The notes beneath the pieces are model-generated. The model did no database searches, had not been told where the DNA came from, and saw only the letters and a program-made list of their open reading frames with translations. This document shows positions 24,996 to 34,368 of a DNA stretch of 64,000 nt, in pieces. How positions within the stretch are numbered: position 1 is the stretch's first letter; every line of letters begins with the position of its first letter. This stretch comes from CALBPI01 sp039027435 (GTDB lineage Bacteria; Pseudomonadota; Gammaproteobacteria; Steroidobacterales; Woeseiaceae). Made by a program: the position numbers and the translations under genes. The stretch covers positions 124,001-188,000 of the forward strand of contig JBCCKF010000006.1 in the NCBI GenBank assembly GCA_039027435.1. The letters run 5' to 3'.

Positions 24996-27380
24996 TTAGC
25001 GGCCGAAATTGAATCCGGCCTCGACGCCCCATACGCGCGGCGGGCCATAGTTGGCGAACGTCCACAAAGCGCCGACAGCCTGAGCCGCTGTCTTGTAGCG
25101 ATCGTCGGTCAGGTTCTTGCCGAATGCGGAGATGTACCACTTGTCGTCCGGCGCCGTGTAGGTCACGTTGGCGCCGAGAATGGTGCGTTCTTCGAGAATC
25201 GTATCGAAGTTCGCGCCGATGACCTCGTTGTAGTAGTAGGTGTTCTCGTCTTCGTAGTTGAAGTTGATGTTGTAGCGGATGTTGGCACCGCTATCGAGAG
25301 CCTGCAGATACGTAAGGTCGATGCCGCCGGTCAGCTCCGGTGCACGCGTCACTTCGCGTCCAGAGAAGTCCTCGTTGTTGCCGTCCTGGTCGAGGTCGAG
25401 GATGAACTCGTTGTACTCGGCGTCCAGTGTGCCGATGTTGGCCCGCAGCGTGAGGTTGTCGGTCAGCAGGGCTTCGAGTTCAAGCTCAAGACCGCTGGCA
25501 TCAACATCGGCTGCGTTGAAGGTCCTCGTTTCCTGGAACGCGGTGCCCGGTACGGTCACAACGGCGCTACGCTGGAAGTCTTCGTAGTTCACGAAGAAAT
25601 AGGTAGCGTTGAAACGAACCCGGTCATCAAAGCCGGTGGTCTTGATACCGATTTCATAGTTGTTCGCAAACTCTGGTGCATATGGCGCCAGCGGGAAGTT
25701 GGCGAATCCGCCCGAGCCAGCCTGGTCGTTATAGCCACCCGATTTGAAGCCGCGTGATGCGGTGATATAGCCGTAGACTTCGTCGCTGAAGGTATAGGCA
25801 CCCGTCACCCGCCAGGTGATCTCATCGAAATCCGCGGTATCGCTTTGAACAGCGAACGAAGCCAGTGAGAAATTCGCGCCGTCCAGTGGCTCGCCACCAT
25901 TGGGCAGGATCACACTCTCCGGCAGGCCCTCGCGAGCGATGAAGTCTTTTTCTTCCTCCGTGTAACGGATTCCGACACCCAACTGGAATCTGTCGGTGAA
26001 GTCGAATGTCGCATCACCAAAGACGGCAGTGGCAGTCGCTTCCTGACGGTTGCAAAGCAACAACGGGTTTTCGTTATCGAGCACGCCTGGTACCGCCGAT
26101 CCGAAGAACTCGGTCAGCCCCAGCTGTTGGCGCACACAGAAGTCTGTGTCGTTCGTCTGGTAGAAGAAGCCAGCGACATAGTTGAACATGCCGTCACTCT
26201 GAGAGGCGATACGAGCCTCCAATTGGAACGTCTCACGATCGTCATCCCGACGTGCTGAAAAGAAGCTCTCGTAAGGTGTGCCCAAGTACTCGTTGGGTAA
26301 ACGTGATTCCTGGTTTCTCTGGCCAAGCACGGCGTAGATCGTGTGGTTCTCCAGAGCGTATTCGAGGTTCAGGTAAGCGCCGAATACGTCAACCTCCTGC
26401 GAATCATTCAGGCCAACCACGCTTGAGTTGTGGATGCCGGCTTGCTCGAGAGGATCGCCGCTGGTGACACCCGGGAAACCGAGCAGTGTCGCCAGCTGTC
26501 CGGCGCCATCCGGGGTCACGTTGACAACCGGCACCGGATCACTGCGATCGGTGATGATCTCGATTTGTCCCAGGATCGACAGTTTGTCAGTGGGTTCCCA
26601 CAGGAGCTTGCCGCGCGCGGACAATACGTCCTTACCGCCGACGTTGTCGCCATCGCCGCGGACTGGAGAGCCGTCTGTCTGTCCGGCATCGCCGAGGCCC
26701 GCGCCGAAGGCATCAATCGGGAAGTCGACTTTGCCGTTCTCGTAGTAACCGTCGCTGGTCTGGTAAATGCCCGCAAAACGGAAGGCGAGGGTGTCGCTCA
26801 GCGGCTGGTTGTAGGCAAATCGAAGCTTGGTGTCGTCGAAGCTGCCGTATTGCAGGCTGGCGTCAACGGTCTGCGCTTCCATGTTGGGTTTGATGGTCCG
26901 AACCACGACCGCCCCACCTGTGGTGTTCTTGCCGAAGAGTGTGCCCTGCGGCCCGCGCAAAACTTCGACAGCTTCGATATCGAACGGCTCTAGAAGCTGG
27001 GTTTGGACGTGGGGAACGACGAAATCATCGACAATCACACCAACCTTGGGGTCGAAGTGGACGATGATGTCTGTTTCGGCGGCGCCACGCATTGCGAAAG
27101 ACGCAGCATTGAATCCCGTGACGGTTGCGGCCGAAAAATTGGGTACAAAGGTGGCGATTTCGCCGATGTCCTGGGCGAAGAGCCCCTGGAACTGCTCGGC
27201 TGACACCGCGGATACGGCTACCGGTGTCGTCTGGATATCGGTTTCGGTGCGGCGGGTTGCCGACACCACGATCTCTTCAAGCTGCTGTTGCGCCATCGCA
27301 ACATCTGGAAGGAGTGTCGAAGCGGCGCACAATGTGCCGAGCGCGACCCCCTTTACAGAAACACGCAGACTCTTGTTCAT
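24996..27380 (-). CDS. TonB-dependent outer membrane receptor
   Basis: A 794-aa ligand-gated outer membrane channel driven by TonB. A signal peptide ending MAQ is followed by a TonB box (EEIVVSATRR), a plug domain (VPVAVSAVSAEQFQG, VEVLRGPQGTLFGKNTTGGAVVVRT) and a 22-strand barrel ending GVEAGFNFGR. The family is the large pesticin/FyuA-like group that imports siderophores, vitamins and, in marine bacteria, sugars, lipids or aromatics. It is divergent from a cytochrome c/PQQ dehydrogenase, which hints that its ligand is that enzyme's substrate; the ligand is unknown. Terminator at 24935-24971. Confidence 0.92.
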   Translation of the reverse strand: MNKSLRVSVKGVALGTLCAASTLLPDVAMAQQQLEEIVVSATRRTETDIQTTPVAVSAVSAEQFQGLFAQDIGEIATFVPNFSAATVTGFNAASFAMRGAAETDIIVHFDPKVGVIVDDFVVPHVQTQLLEPFDIEAVEVLRGPQGTLFGKNTTGGAVVVRTIKPNMEAQTVDASLQYGSFDDTKLRFAYNQPLSDTLAFRFAGIYQTSDGYYENGKVDFPIDAFGAGLGDAGQTDGSPVRGDGDNVGGKDVLSARGKLLWEPTDKLSILGQIEIITDRSDPVPVVNVTPDGAGQLATLLGFPGVTSGDPLEQAGIHNSSVVGLNDSQEVDVFGAYLNLEYALENHTIYAVLGQRNQESRLPNEYLGTPYESFFSARRDDDRETFQLEARIASQSDGMFNYVAGFFYQTNDTDFCVRQQLGLTEFFGSAVPGVLDNENPLLLCNRQEATATAVFGDATFDFTDRFQLGVGIRYTEEEKDFIAREGLPESVILPNGGEPLDGANFSLASFAVQSDTADFDEITWRVTGAYTFSDEVYGYITASRGFKSGGYNDQAGSGGFANFPLAPYAPEFANNYEIGIKTTGFDDRVRFNATYFFVNYEDFQRSAVVTVPGTAFQETRTFNAADVDASGLELELEALLTDNLTLRANIGTLDAEYNEFILDLDQDGNNEDFSGREVTRAPELTGGIDLTYLQALDSGANIRYNINFNYEDENTYYYNEVIGANFDTILEERTILGANVTYTAPDDKWYISAFGKNLTDDRYKTAAQAVGALWTFANYGPPRVWGVEAGFNFGR

Positions 27381-27515
27381 CTTGAATCCCCCCGGATTGC
27401 GACAAAATTGCTACATCGCGACTCTGTTGTATCGCCACAAAAAAGTCAAGCAAGACTGTTTTTTTTGATTTCGGCATGTCTATACTCGATTCAGTCAAAT
27501 TCGGGGGGTTATCGA

Positions 27516-29462
27516 GTGACAGCGAAGACACGATTCTCAGCACTGGCAACGATGTGCGCATTGCTCCTTTTCGGCTGCGGTGAGTCGAGCGAGGTTACCG
27601 ATACGGCGGTCAGTGCAGCGACGATCGAATCGACCGATGAGTTCACCGAGCGCGCGGTAGACCTCGGGCCGCGTGATCAGATGCCGGGTGCGGCGTTGTA
27701 CGGGCAGTACTGCGCCACCTGTCACAGCGGCGGAATCGCCAAAGCGCCGCACTTAACGTTCCTCGAGATGCTGTCGCCGCAGTCGATTCTGACGACGATG
27801 AATGAGGGCATCATGCAGACGCAATCATCCGAGCTGACCGAGGCGCAGCGTCGGCACGTCGCTGAGTACATCACTCAGACGCCGGCCGATAGCGAGAGGG
27901 CGCAACTGGCTTACGCGCCAATGTGCGACGAGTCGATCGCGATGGATGCGGACTCGGGCATCGTTAAAGCAGGCTGGGGTTACGACACAAACCGCTATGC
28001 CGATGCTGAGCAGGCTGGTCTGAGTGCAGGGGATGCCGCAGACCTCGAGTTGAAGTGGGCTTATGCGTATCCGGGCGCGCTTCGCGCACGTTCCAATCCC
28101 TCCGTCGGTTTCGGCTCTGTATTTGTCGGCAGTCAGGACGGCAGTGTTTATGCGCTCGATCTCGAAACGGGTTGCGCCCACTGGCGCATTCAGGCGAGTG
28201 CCGAGGTTCGCACCGGCGTGATCCTTTCTGACGGCGCCGACGGCCAGCCCCCGCTTGCAATTTTCGGTGACATTCTGGCACGTCTGTATGCGGTCAATGC
28301 GATGACCGGAGAGGCGGTCTGGTCTTTCAAGGTCGACGAGCACCCAAGTGCGACATTAACCGCGACGCCATCGCTCGCCGAGGACAAAGTGATCGTCAAC
28401 GTATCGTCGTTAGAGGTTACCGCCGCCGCGAACCCCGAATACGCCTGTTGTACCTTCCGGGGCAAAACGGTCGCCGTCGATGCCGCGAGCGGCGACATTG
28501 AATGGACGCACTACGCGATTCCGGAAGCGCCAAGTGAGGTGGCAAGAACATCGGCGGGCACTGCTGTCATGGCACCATCCGGCGCGCCGGTATGGGCGAG
28601 CCCTACGATCGATCTAAAGCGGCGGCGCGTCTACATCGGCACGGGCGAGAATTACTCTTCACCGGCCGATGGCAACAGCGACGCGGTTATGGCGGTCGAT
28701 CTGGATAGCGGCGAGCGCGTCTGGACCCGCCAGACATTTGAGGGTGATGCGTGGAACGTGGCCTGCATGATGGCCAACAACCCGAATTGTCCGGAAGAGG
28801 ACGGCCCCGATTTCGATCATGGCTCGAGCATCTTGCTGGTCGATGCCGGTGAGGGTCGGCAAGTCCTGGTTGCCGGACTGAAAGACGGACACGTTATCGG
28901 ACTCGACCCGGACGCCGAGGGCAACTTGCTGTGGCAGACGCGGGTTGGTCGCGGCAGCATTCAGGGCGGGGTCCATTTCGGCCTTGCCGCAGAAGGCAGC
29001 ACGGTCTATGTGCCGATCAACGACATGAACGACACCCGCAATGGTGATGTGTTGTCCGCAGAGGACGCCCGTCCCGGTGTGCACGCGGTGGATGCGGCGA
29101 CCGGTGAGGTGATCTGGAGCTACGTACAGGAAAACGTCTGCCCGGACGACATGGCATTGTGCGACCCTGGCGTTTCCGCGCCAGTCACTGCCTTCCCGGG
29201 TGCAGTGGTCGCCGGTCACCTTGATGGATATCTCAGGATCTACGCCCGTGAGTCAGGCGAGGTGCTCTGGTCGTACGACACCAAGCAGCCGGTGCTCGGG
29301 GTCAACGGTATCGAGGGTGCTGGCGGCGGCATGAGTGGTGCTGGGCCTGTGGTTGCGAACGGTCATCTGATCGCAAACTCGGGCTACGGGCTTTACTTCC
29401 ACGGCGCCGGCAATCTGCTCGCGGTGTTTGCGCCGAGAGCACAATCGAGGTCTGGCGATTGA
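27516..29462 (+). CDS. cytochrome c/PQQ beta-propeller dehydrogenase lipoprotein (PVA dehydrogenase-like)
   Basis: About 648 aa from a GTG at 27516 with GGGGGG 8 nt upstream. It is a predicted lipoprotein (ATMCALLLFGC), with a heme-binding CATCH motif near residue 67 and then a PQQ-type eight-bladed propeller (repeats such as GSVYALDLETGCAHW, LYAVNAMTGEAVWSF, VMAVDLDSGERVW, HAVDAATGEVIWSY). This order, cytochrome c then quinoprotein, matches polyvinyl-alcohol dehydrogenase-like enzymes. A neighbouring Cys pair (YACCTF) may be the vicinal disulfide seen in quinoprotein alcohol dehydrogenases. It should oxidise an alcohol in the periplasm and pass electrons to the respiratory chain. No PQQ synthesis gene is in the window. 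Confidence 0.85.
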   Translation: MTAKTRFSALATMCALLLFGCGESSEVTDTAVSAATIESTDEFTERAVDLGPRDQMPGAALYGQYCATCHSGGIAKAPHLTFLEMLSPQSILTTMNEGIMQTQSSELTEAQRRHVAEYITQTPADSERAQLAYAPMCDESIAMDADSGIVKAGWGYDTNRYADAEQAGLSAGDAADLELKWAYAYPGALRARSNPSVGFGSVFVGSQDGSVYALDLETGCAHWRIQASAEVRTGVILSDGADGQPPLAIFGDILARLYAVNAMTGEAVWSFKVDEHPSATLTATPSLAEDKVIVNVSSLEVTAAANPEYACCTFRGKTVAVDAASGDIEWTHYAIPEAPSEVARTSAGTAVMAPSGAPVWASPTIDLKRRRVYIGTGENYSSPADGNSDAVMAVDLDSGERVWTRQTFEGDAWNVACMMANNPNCPEEDGPDFDHGSSILLVDAGEGRQVLVAGLKDGHVIGLDPDAEGNLLWQTRVGRGSIQGGVHFGLAAEGSTVYVPINDMNDTRNGDVLSAEDARPGVHAVDAATGEVIWSYVQENVCPDDMALCDPGVSAPVTAFPGAVVAGHLDGYLRIYARESGEVLWSYDTKQPVLGVNGIEGAGGGMSGAGPVVANGHLIANSGYGLYFHGAGNLLAVFAPRAQSRSGD

Positions 29463-29989
29463 TGAGCCCGACAGGTCGTGTTGTCACCCAGAATGCCTGG
29501 GTGGTCAATGACATCGAAGCGGCCGCGCGGGCATGGTCGCGAACGCTGGCCATAGGGCCGTTTTTTCTCGGTACCTATCCTGCGAGTGTGTTTGAGGATA
29601 TGCGGTATCGAGGCGCACCGGGGATACTGACGATGCGCACGGCGATCGCCTACAGTGGGGATCTGCAGATAGAGCTGATCGAGCCACTGGGCGATGCTCC
29701 AAACGCCTATCGCGATGTTTATGCTGCCGGTCGTACCGGTTTCCATCATGTGTGTTTATGGAGTGAGGATATCGATCGCGACATCGGTCACTACGCGCGC
29801 GCAGGTGCTGCGGCTGTCAATGTCGGTCGTATGAGGGGCGGCCCCAGGTTTGCCTATATCGATACACGGCAGCAGTTCGGTTGCATGACCGAGCTGCTGG
29901 AGCCGCATTCACACGTGAAGGCGATGTTCGCGGATTGGCAATCGCAAAGTCGTGACTGGGATGGGCGCGATCCGATCGTGTATCTGTAG
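29462..29989 (+). CDS. VOC-superfamily protein
   Basis: A 175-aa glyoxalase-like protein of the VOC fold (QNAWVVNDIEAAARAWSRTLAIGPFF, GFHHVCLWSEDIDRDIGHYARAG, FGCMTELLEP). The HVCL His and the C-terminal Glu (TELLEP) are plausible metal ligands. The ATG overlaps the stop codon of the PQQ enzyme by 1 nt, so the two are coupled and probably serve the same pathway. A TTG at 29459 is an alternative start. Confidence 0.8.
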   Translation: MSPTGRVVTQNAWVVNDIEAAARAWSRTLAIGPFFLGTYPASVFEDMRYRGAPGILTMRTAIAYSGDLQIELIEPLGDAPNAYRDVYAAGRTGFHHVCLWSEDIDRDIGHYARAGAAAVNVGRMRGGPRFAYIDTRQQFGCMTELLEPHSHVKAMFADWQSQSRDWDGRDPIVYL

Positions 29990-29991
29990 CG

Positions 29992-30438
29992 CTAAAGCCA
30001 GCGACGCGTGCGATTCAGATAGTCCTGAAACGGTTGTCCAAACTTTTCGAGAAGCGCGGTTTCTTCCGGGATGATCTGCAGCTTGTTGAGAAGTGGGACT
30101 AAGCACAGCCCAATCAAAATAGTGGTGCCGTTGCCGAGCCAAACTGCCCAGGCTAATAGGATCATCAGCAGCCCGAGATACATTGGGTTACGGGTCCATT
30201 TGAAGATACCGTCGGTGACAAGCGAACTCGCTTTTTCAGGCTGCAAGGGATTCACAGTCGTGCGGTGTTTACGAAACTGCGCGACACCGGTGAATGCAAT
30301 CATCAATCCCGCAACAACCAGGGAAAAGGCCAAGATGCGTTGCGATGCGAATTCATAGGTCAGCATCGGCGTCGCATTGGCGGCAAGCTTCATGGCGATG
30401 CCGAGCGTGACGGCGATTAGCGGAGGGGGTATGTGCAT
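29992..30438 (-). CDS. isoprenylcysteine carboxyl methyltransferase family membrane protein
   Basis: A 148-aa ICMT/PEMT-type integral membrane methyltransferase. The family core is clear: LVTDGIFKWTRNPMYLGLLMILLAWAVWLGN, then EETALLEKFGQPFQDYLNRTRRWL, with four membrane helices. In bacteria the substrate is rarely known. It is convergent with the VOC gene (2 bp) and ends the minus-strand pair with the flavin monooxygenase. Confidence 0.88.
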   Translation of the reverse strand: MHIPPPLIAVTLGIAMKLAANATPMLTYEFASQRILAFSLVVAGLMIAFTGVAQFRKHRTTVNPLQPEKASSLVTDGIFKWTRNPMYLGLLMILLAWAVWLGNGTTILIGLCLVPLLNKLQIIPEETALLEKFGQPFQDYLNRTRRWL

Positions 30439-30447
30439 TCGTTCTAC

Positions 30448-31662
30448 CTAGTGATTGCGCATTTCGTCAACGACATCATGACCGTAGATGGCATCGAACT
30501 GTCGATGGACCAGTGACGGCATGAGCTTGGCGGCGACGCCGGGGACCTGCCAGTACCACCATTGCTGGATGCTACTGCGGGCGTGGAATCGACCGGTATT
30601 TGCCGAGGCGCGTCGCTGAATATCGGAGGTGCGCGGAATGCGAAGCTGTTCATAGCTACGCAACCCGATGCCAAGATCGCGCTGTTGGCGCAGCGATCGA
30701 GCCAGTACCCAGGCGTCTTCGATAGCCATAGCGGCACCCTGTGCGACAAAAGGCAGCATCGCATGGCAGCTATCTCCCAATAGCGTCATGTTTTTCAAAG
30801 ACCAACGATTGAGCGGTTCGCGATCGAACAGTGCCCAGCGATAGTGCGCATCCGCGTTCTCGATAATGTGTTGCAGCGTGGTGTGCCAGCCAGAGAAGTC
30901 TTCGAGCGCCTGCGCCAGGGTGCCTTTTGCACTCCAGCGTTCATCGGTCCATGCGTCGGTCTCCACGACGCCGACGAAATTGACGAGGTCACCACCACGC
31001 AGTCTGTAGGTAACCGCATGTCGCCCCGGCCCGACCCAGGCCCTGGCTGTGGCGGGAGGTGCGTGTTTGCCAAGTGTCGTGGTTGGCACGGTGCAGCGCC
31101 AGGCGACATTGCCGGTAAAGCGCGGTGATCCATCACCAAAAACCTGTGAGCGAATCGTCGACCGCACGCCATCCGCAGCGATGATCAAGTCGGCGTGTTC
31201 ATGGCGGTTCTGATCGGTCTGGAGCGCGATCTTCTCATCGGATTCGATGACCTTCTCGATTGTGACACCGAGTTCGAGTGCGCCTGGTTGTCGTGCATCG
31301 AGGGCTTGAGCCAGAACGCCTACAAGATCGGCTCGGTGGCAATGCAAATAGGGCGCGCCCCAGCGCACCGACGCTGCCGAACCCGCCGGCACCGAAAACA
31401 CCGTTGCGCCATCGATGCCGTTGACCATCTCAATACGTGTTGGGGTTACCGAGACGTCCATCAGCGGTTCGAGCAGGTCCAGTGCACGCAATACCCGAGA
31501 CGCATTCGGTGAAATCTGGATGCCTGCGCCGACCTCGCTCAGCTCCGGCGCTTGCTCGATAACGCGCACGCGCCAGCCGTGGGCCTGCAGTGCCAGTGCG
31601 GTGGTTAATCCGCCAATGCCGCCACCGACGATCAGAGCGTTTTGGGTCTGCGAGTTCCGCAT
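30448..31662 (-). CDS. FAD-dependent monooxygenase (salicylate hydroxylase-like)
   Basis: About 404 aa, a group A flavoprotein hydroxylase of the UbiH/salicylate hydroxylase family. The three fingerprints are present: GxGxxG (IVGGGIGG), DG (IIAADGVRS) and GD (LLGDSCHAMLPFVAQGAAMAIEDA). It would hydroxylate an aromatic or quinone-type substrate with NAD(P)H and O2. I prefer the ATG at 31662, since the FAD loop then starts near residue 12; an extra start at 31692 adds ten residues. No strong ribosome-binding site is seen at either. It faces away from the MDR reductase at 31736. Confidence 0.85.
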   Translation of the reverse strand: MRNSQTQNALIVGGGIGGLTTALALQAHGWRVRVIEQAPELSEVGAGIQISPNASRVLRALDLLEPLMDVSVTPTRIEMVNGIDGATVFSVPAGSAASVRWGAPYLHCHRADLVGVLAQALDARQPGALELGVTIEKVIESDEKIALQTDQNRHEHADLIIAADGVRSTIRSQVFGDGSPRFTGNVAWRCTVPTTTLGKHAPPATARAWVGPGRHAVTYRLRGGDLVNFVGVVETDAWTDERWSAKGTLAQALEDFSGWHTTLQHIIENADAHYRWALFDREPLNRWSLKNMTLLGDSCHAMLPFVAQGAAMAIEDAWVLARSLRQQRDLGIGLRSYEQLRIPRTSDIQRRASANTGRFHARSSIQQWWYWQVPGVAAKLMPSLVHRQFDAIYGHDVVDEMRNH

Positions 31663-31735
31663 AAGCTCAATGCTACGTGAGAGTGATGGCATTGGGGTAT
31701 GCTGCCCGCCTCGTAGCGATTATGGGAGTCAGCCG

Positions 31736-32734
31736 ATGCGCAAGATGACGGTCACAGGACAGGCGGGACTTAAAGACTTGAAGCTCTCGGATGTGGATGT
31801 CGGTGAGCCTGGAGTGGGCGAGGTGCAGGTGCACTGGAAGGCGACCTCACTGAACTACCATGATCTCATGGTTGCGCAGGGTTTGATTCCGGTAGCTGCC
31901 GACAGAGTGCCGATGAGCGACGGCGCTGGCGAGGTCGTTGCGGTCGGTCAGGGTGTGACGCGATGGCAGGTGGGTGACCGCGTCATGTCGACGTTCTTTC
32001 CTTTGTGGAGAACCGGTGCGCCGGCCCTCGAAAACATGTGGCAGGTCGCCGGAGAAACCGTTGATGGCTTTGCACTCGATCGTAGCAATGTCGGAGAGAA
32101 TACGCTGACGTCGGTGCCCCACGGGTATACCGATGCTGAGGCGGCAACCTTGCCCTGTGCTGCCGTGACGGCTTGGCGCGCGCTGGTTGAGGAGTGCGGT
32201 GTGCGTCCAGGTGATACGGTGCTGATTGAGGGCACGGGCGGCATGTCATTGTTCGCCTTGCAGATCGCCAAAGCGGCAGGTGCTACGGTGATTGCCACCT
32301 CTTCCTCCGATGAGAAGCTCGAGCGGCTGCGCGATATGGGTGCTGATCATACGATCAACTACCGTAGTGATGAGAACTGGGGGAAGAGCGCCTACGCACT
32401 GTGTGGTGGTGTGGACCATGTGCTGGATGTTGGCGGCGGGGCGACGATTCGCCAGTCTACGGAGGCGGTCGCCATAGGTGGCAACATCGTTCTGATCGGC
32501 ATTCTCGGCGGTCGCAAAGGCGAAATCGTTTTCCCGAAGTACTTCTTCAAGCAAGTGCATCTCGCAGGGATCGCGGTTGGCAGTCACGTGCATCAGGAAC
32601 GCATGGTCCGCGCGATCAATCAGGACGGCTTCAAACCCGTCATCGATCGAAGTTTTTCATTACCCGAACTCGGTGATGCATTCACGTATCAAGCTTCCGG
32701 GCAGCAGTTCGGCAAGATTGTGGTTGAGTATTGA
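31736..32734 (+). CDS. zinc-less MDR alcohol dehydrogenase/quinone oxidoreductase
   Basis: A 332-aa medium-chain dehydrogenase/reductase. Seen: NYHDLMVAQG, GAGEVVAVGQGVTRWQVGDRVM, LPCAAVTAWRALVE and the cofactor fold DTVLIEGTGGMSLFALQIAKAAGATVIATSSS. The catalytic zinc Cys is absent (Asn-Tyr-His-Asp instead), which points to the quinone-oxidoreductase-like branch, and the Ser-rich loop after the second strand favours NADPH. GGGAG precedes the ATG by 7 nt; a much longer frame from 31415 is antisense to the monooxygenase and spurious. Followed 9 bp later by an OsmC gene. Confidence 0.88.
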   Translation: MRKMTVTGQAGLKDLKLSDVDVGEPGVGEVQVHWKATSLNYHDLMVAQGLIPVAADRVPMSDGAGEVVAVGQGVTRWQVGDRVMSTFFPLWRTGAPALENMWQVAGETVDGFALDRSNVGENTLTSVPHGYTDAEAATLPCAAVTAWRALVEECGVRPGDTVLIEGTGGMSLFALQIAKAAGATVIATSSSDEKLERLRDMGADHTINYRSDENWGKSAYALCGGVDHVLDVGGGATIRQSTEAVAIGGNIVLIGILGGRKGEIVFPKYFFKQVHLAGIAVGSHVHQERMVRAINQDGFKPVIDRSFSLPELGDAFTYQASGQQFGKIVVEY

Positions 32735-32743
32735 GGAGCAGAC

Positions 32744-33208
32744 ATGGGTAAGGCACACGAATACACGATGACGATGGCCTGGACCGGTAACACGGGCGAG
32801 GGCACCAAGACCTACAAGAGCTACGATCGCAACTTCAGCGTCAATGCGGACGGAAAGCCTGAATTACTCGGCTCTGCTGATCCCAACTATCTTGGCGATG
32901 CGTCGCGCTGGAACCCGGAGGAATTGCTGGTAGCCGCGTTGTCCGGCTGTCACAAACTCTGGTTCCTGCACCTGTGTGCGATGAAGCGCATCGTGGTGAC
33001 CGACTATGTGGATCATCCTGTCGGTACGTTGAATGCCGAATCTGATGGCAGCGGGGAGTTCACAGCGACGGTGCTGAAGCCAACCATCACCCTTGCGGAT
33101 CCGTCGCAATCCGAGGCGGCGGATGCACTACATGAAACGGCGCACGACAAGTGCTTTATCGCGCGGTCGGTCAACTTCCCTGTGACGGTAGAGGCAACCT
33201 ACCAGTAA
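32744..33208 (+). CDS. OsmC-family thiol peroxidase
   Basis: A 154-aa OsmC/Ohr-type protein. The two redox cysteines are in place: LSGCHKLWFLHLC and KCFIARSVNFPVTVE. It is of the YhfA/OsmC-like type and reduces organic hydroperoxides. GAGGAGCAGAC precedes the ATG. It follows the MDR reductase in an apparent two-gene operon, consistent with protecting an oxidative pathway from peroxides. Confidence 0.9.
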   Translation: MGKAHEYTMTMAWTGNTGEGTKTYKSYDRNFSVNADGKPELLGSADPNYLGDASRWNPEELLVAALSGCHKLWFLHLCAMKRIVVTDYVDHPVGTLNAESDGSGEFTATVLKPTITLADPSQSEAADALHETAHDKCFIARSVNFPVTVEATYQ

Positions 33209-33215
33209 ACGCGAC

Positions 33216-34298
33216 TCAGGCAGTCGGGCTGATGATGAGACCCACGTCGGGTCTGGCCTCGCCCGACAGCACTTCCTTGTAGGCCGCCTGCAGCAACGGC
33301 ATTCCGTTCAAGTGTCGGTAGCTGATCCAGTCGGCAGTGGCCTGCGTGGCCTCTAGCCAGAACTGATAGGTGCGCTTTTCGAATTCGCCTGGCCCCCACT
33401 CCTTGTTGCGCGCCTGCATGTGTCCGGGTGCGAAGAACATCTGGCTGCGCTCACGGATGAACTCGGGCCCCATCGAGTTCTCTTCGTAATGGGTCAGCCC
33501 CACGTTTGAGGTGAATTTCATGTTGTCGCCGAGCATGGCGTGAAGCTTGGAGAGCACCGTGCCGTTACCGGACATGTCGACAATCACCGTGGGCTTGGAG
33601 GCGTCGATCGACTCGAGATCGTTGTAATCGACGGCACTGTCGTAGAACCCCATGTTGCGTACGGCATCGAGATTCCCACTCGAGGTCACACCGATCACAG
33701 GGCGTTTACCCTCGTCGCGTGACAGGCCGACGGCGAGTCCAACAGAGGTCTTCGATGAGGCGCTCGGAATGATGATCTGCTCAGCACCAAAAAAGTCATT
33801 GGCGATCAGATAGTCGTAGAGGCAGTACGAGGTCGCATACAGCGGGAAAAGCAGCATGCGCGCATCGTCCAGTGAAGCGTCGTAGTGCGGTTCGTGCGAG
33901 CACCTTGCGTAGGCGTTGTATACCGGTGGCAGTTCCGCGCGGTGTTCGGCGGCATCAAAAAAGCGCGTTGCCGAGACCCGGCCAGGCTTCATGCGCAGAT
34001 GCGTACCCATCGGCCAGTAGCCATAGAGGCGCTCGCCAACAGCGATCTCGTCGTGCTTGGATTCCACAACGTCCCCGAACCCCCAAACCGGAATGATGCC
34101 GAAGTCGTCGTTGACCGGAAAAAACTTCCAATAGCCAATGCGCTCGCCGACGACCGCGTACGTGATGTTATTCGCCGTTAACGCGAACCGATCGATCGCA
34201 ACGATGATCTCGCCAGATTCTGCGGGCGCGAGCTCCTGCTCGCTGACGCGTGTATTCGAGTACGTGGTCTTGTGAACTTCCAGTTGGCTGTTTTGCAT
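33216..34298 (-). CDS. DUF2855 family protein
   Basis: A 360-aa protein of DUF2855, a family related in fold to medium-chain reductases but of unknown activity. Typical segments are seen: FALTANNITYAVVGERIGYWKFFP, IPVWGFGDVVES, VGERLYGYWPMGTHL and YDASLDDARMLLFPLYATSYCLYDYL; SSAS-KTSVGLA and VIGVTSSGN suggest a nucleotide fold. It is often near fatty-acid or sterol genes. It precedes nothing on its own strand within 60 bp and is convergent with the OsmC gene. Confidence 0.85.
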   Translation of the reverse strand: MQNSQLEVHKTTYSNTRVSEQELAPAESGEIIVAIDRFALTANNITYAVVGERIGYWKFFPVNDDFGIIPVWGFGDVVESKHDEIAVGERLYGYWPMGTHLRMKPGRVSATRFFDAAEHRAELPPVYNAYARCSHEPHYDASLDDARMLLFPLYATSYCLYDYLIANDFFGAEQIIIPSASSKTSVGLAVGLSRDEGKRPVIGVTSSGNLDAVRNMGFYDSAVDYNDLESIDASKPTVIVDMSGNGTVLSKLHAMLGDNMKFTSNVGLTHYEENSMGPEFIRERSQMFFAPGHMQARNKEWGPGEFEKRTYQFWLEATQATADWISYRHLNGMPLLQAAYKEVLSGEARPDVGLIISPTA

Positions 34299-34368
34299 GT
34301 GTCCGCCCCGCCTTGTTATCTGCCAGCGAGTGTCGACCGATCACGTGTAGGGGTCAACCGCTTCTCGA

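Noticed and set aside
24981..25757. 258-aa plus-strand ORF
   Set aside because: Antisense to the TonB receptor barrel; composition is the mirror of that gene (Val/Asp rich), no domain seen.
31415..31735. N-terminal extension of the MDR reductase
   Set aside because: The extra 107 codons are antisense to the flavin monooxygenase and the real gene has a GGGAG site and family start at 31736.
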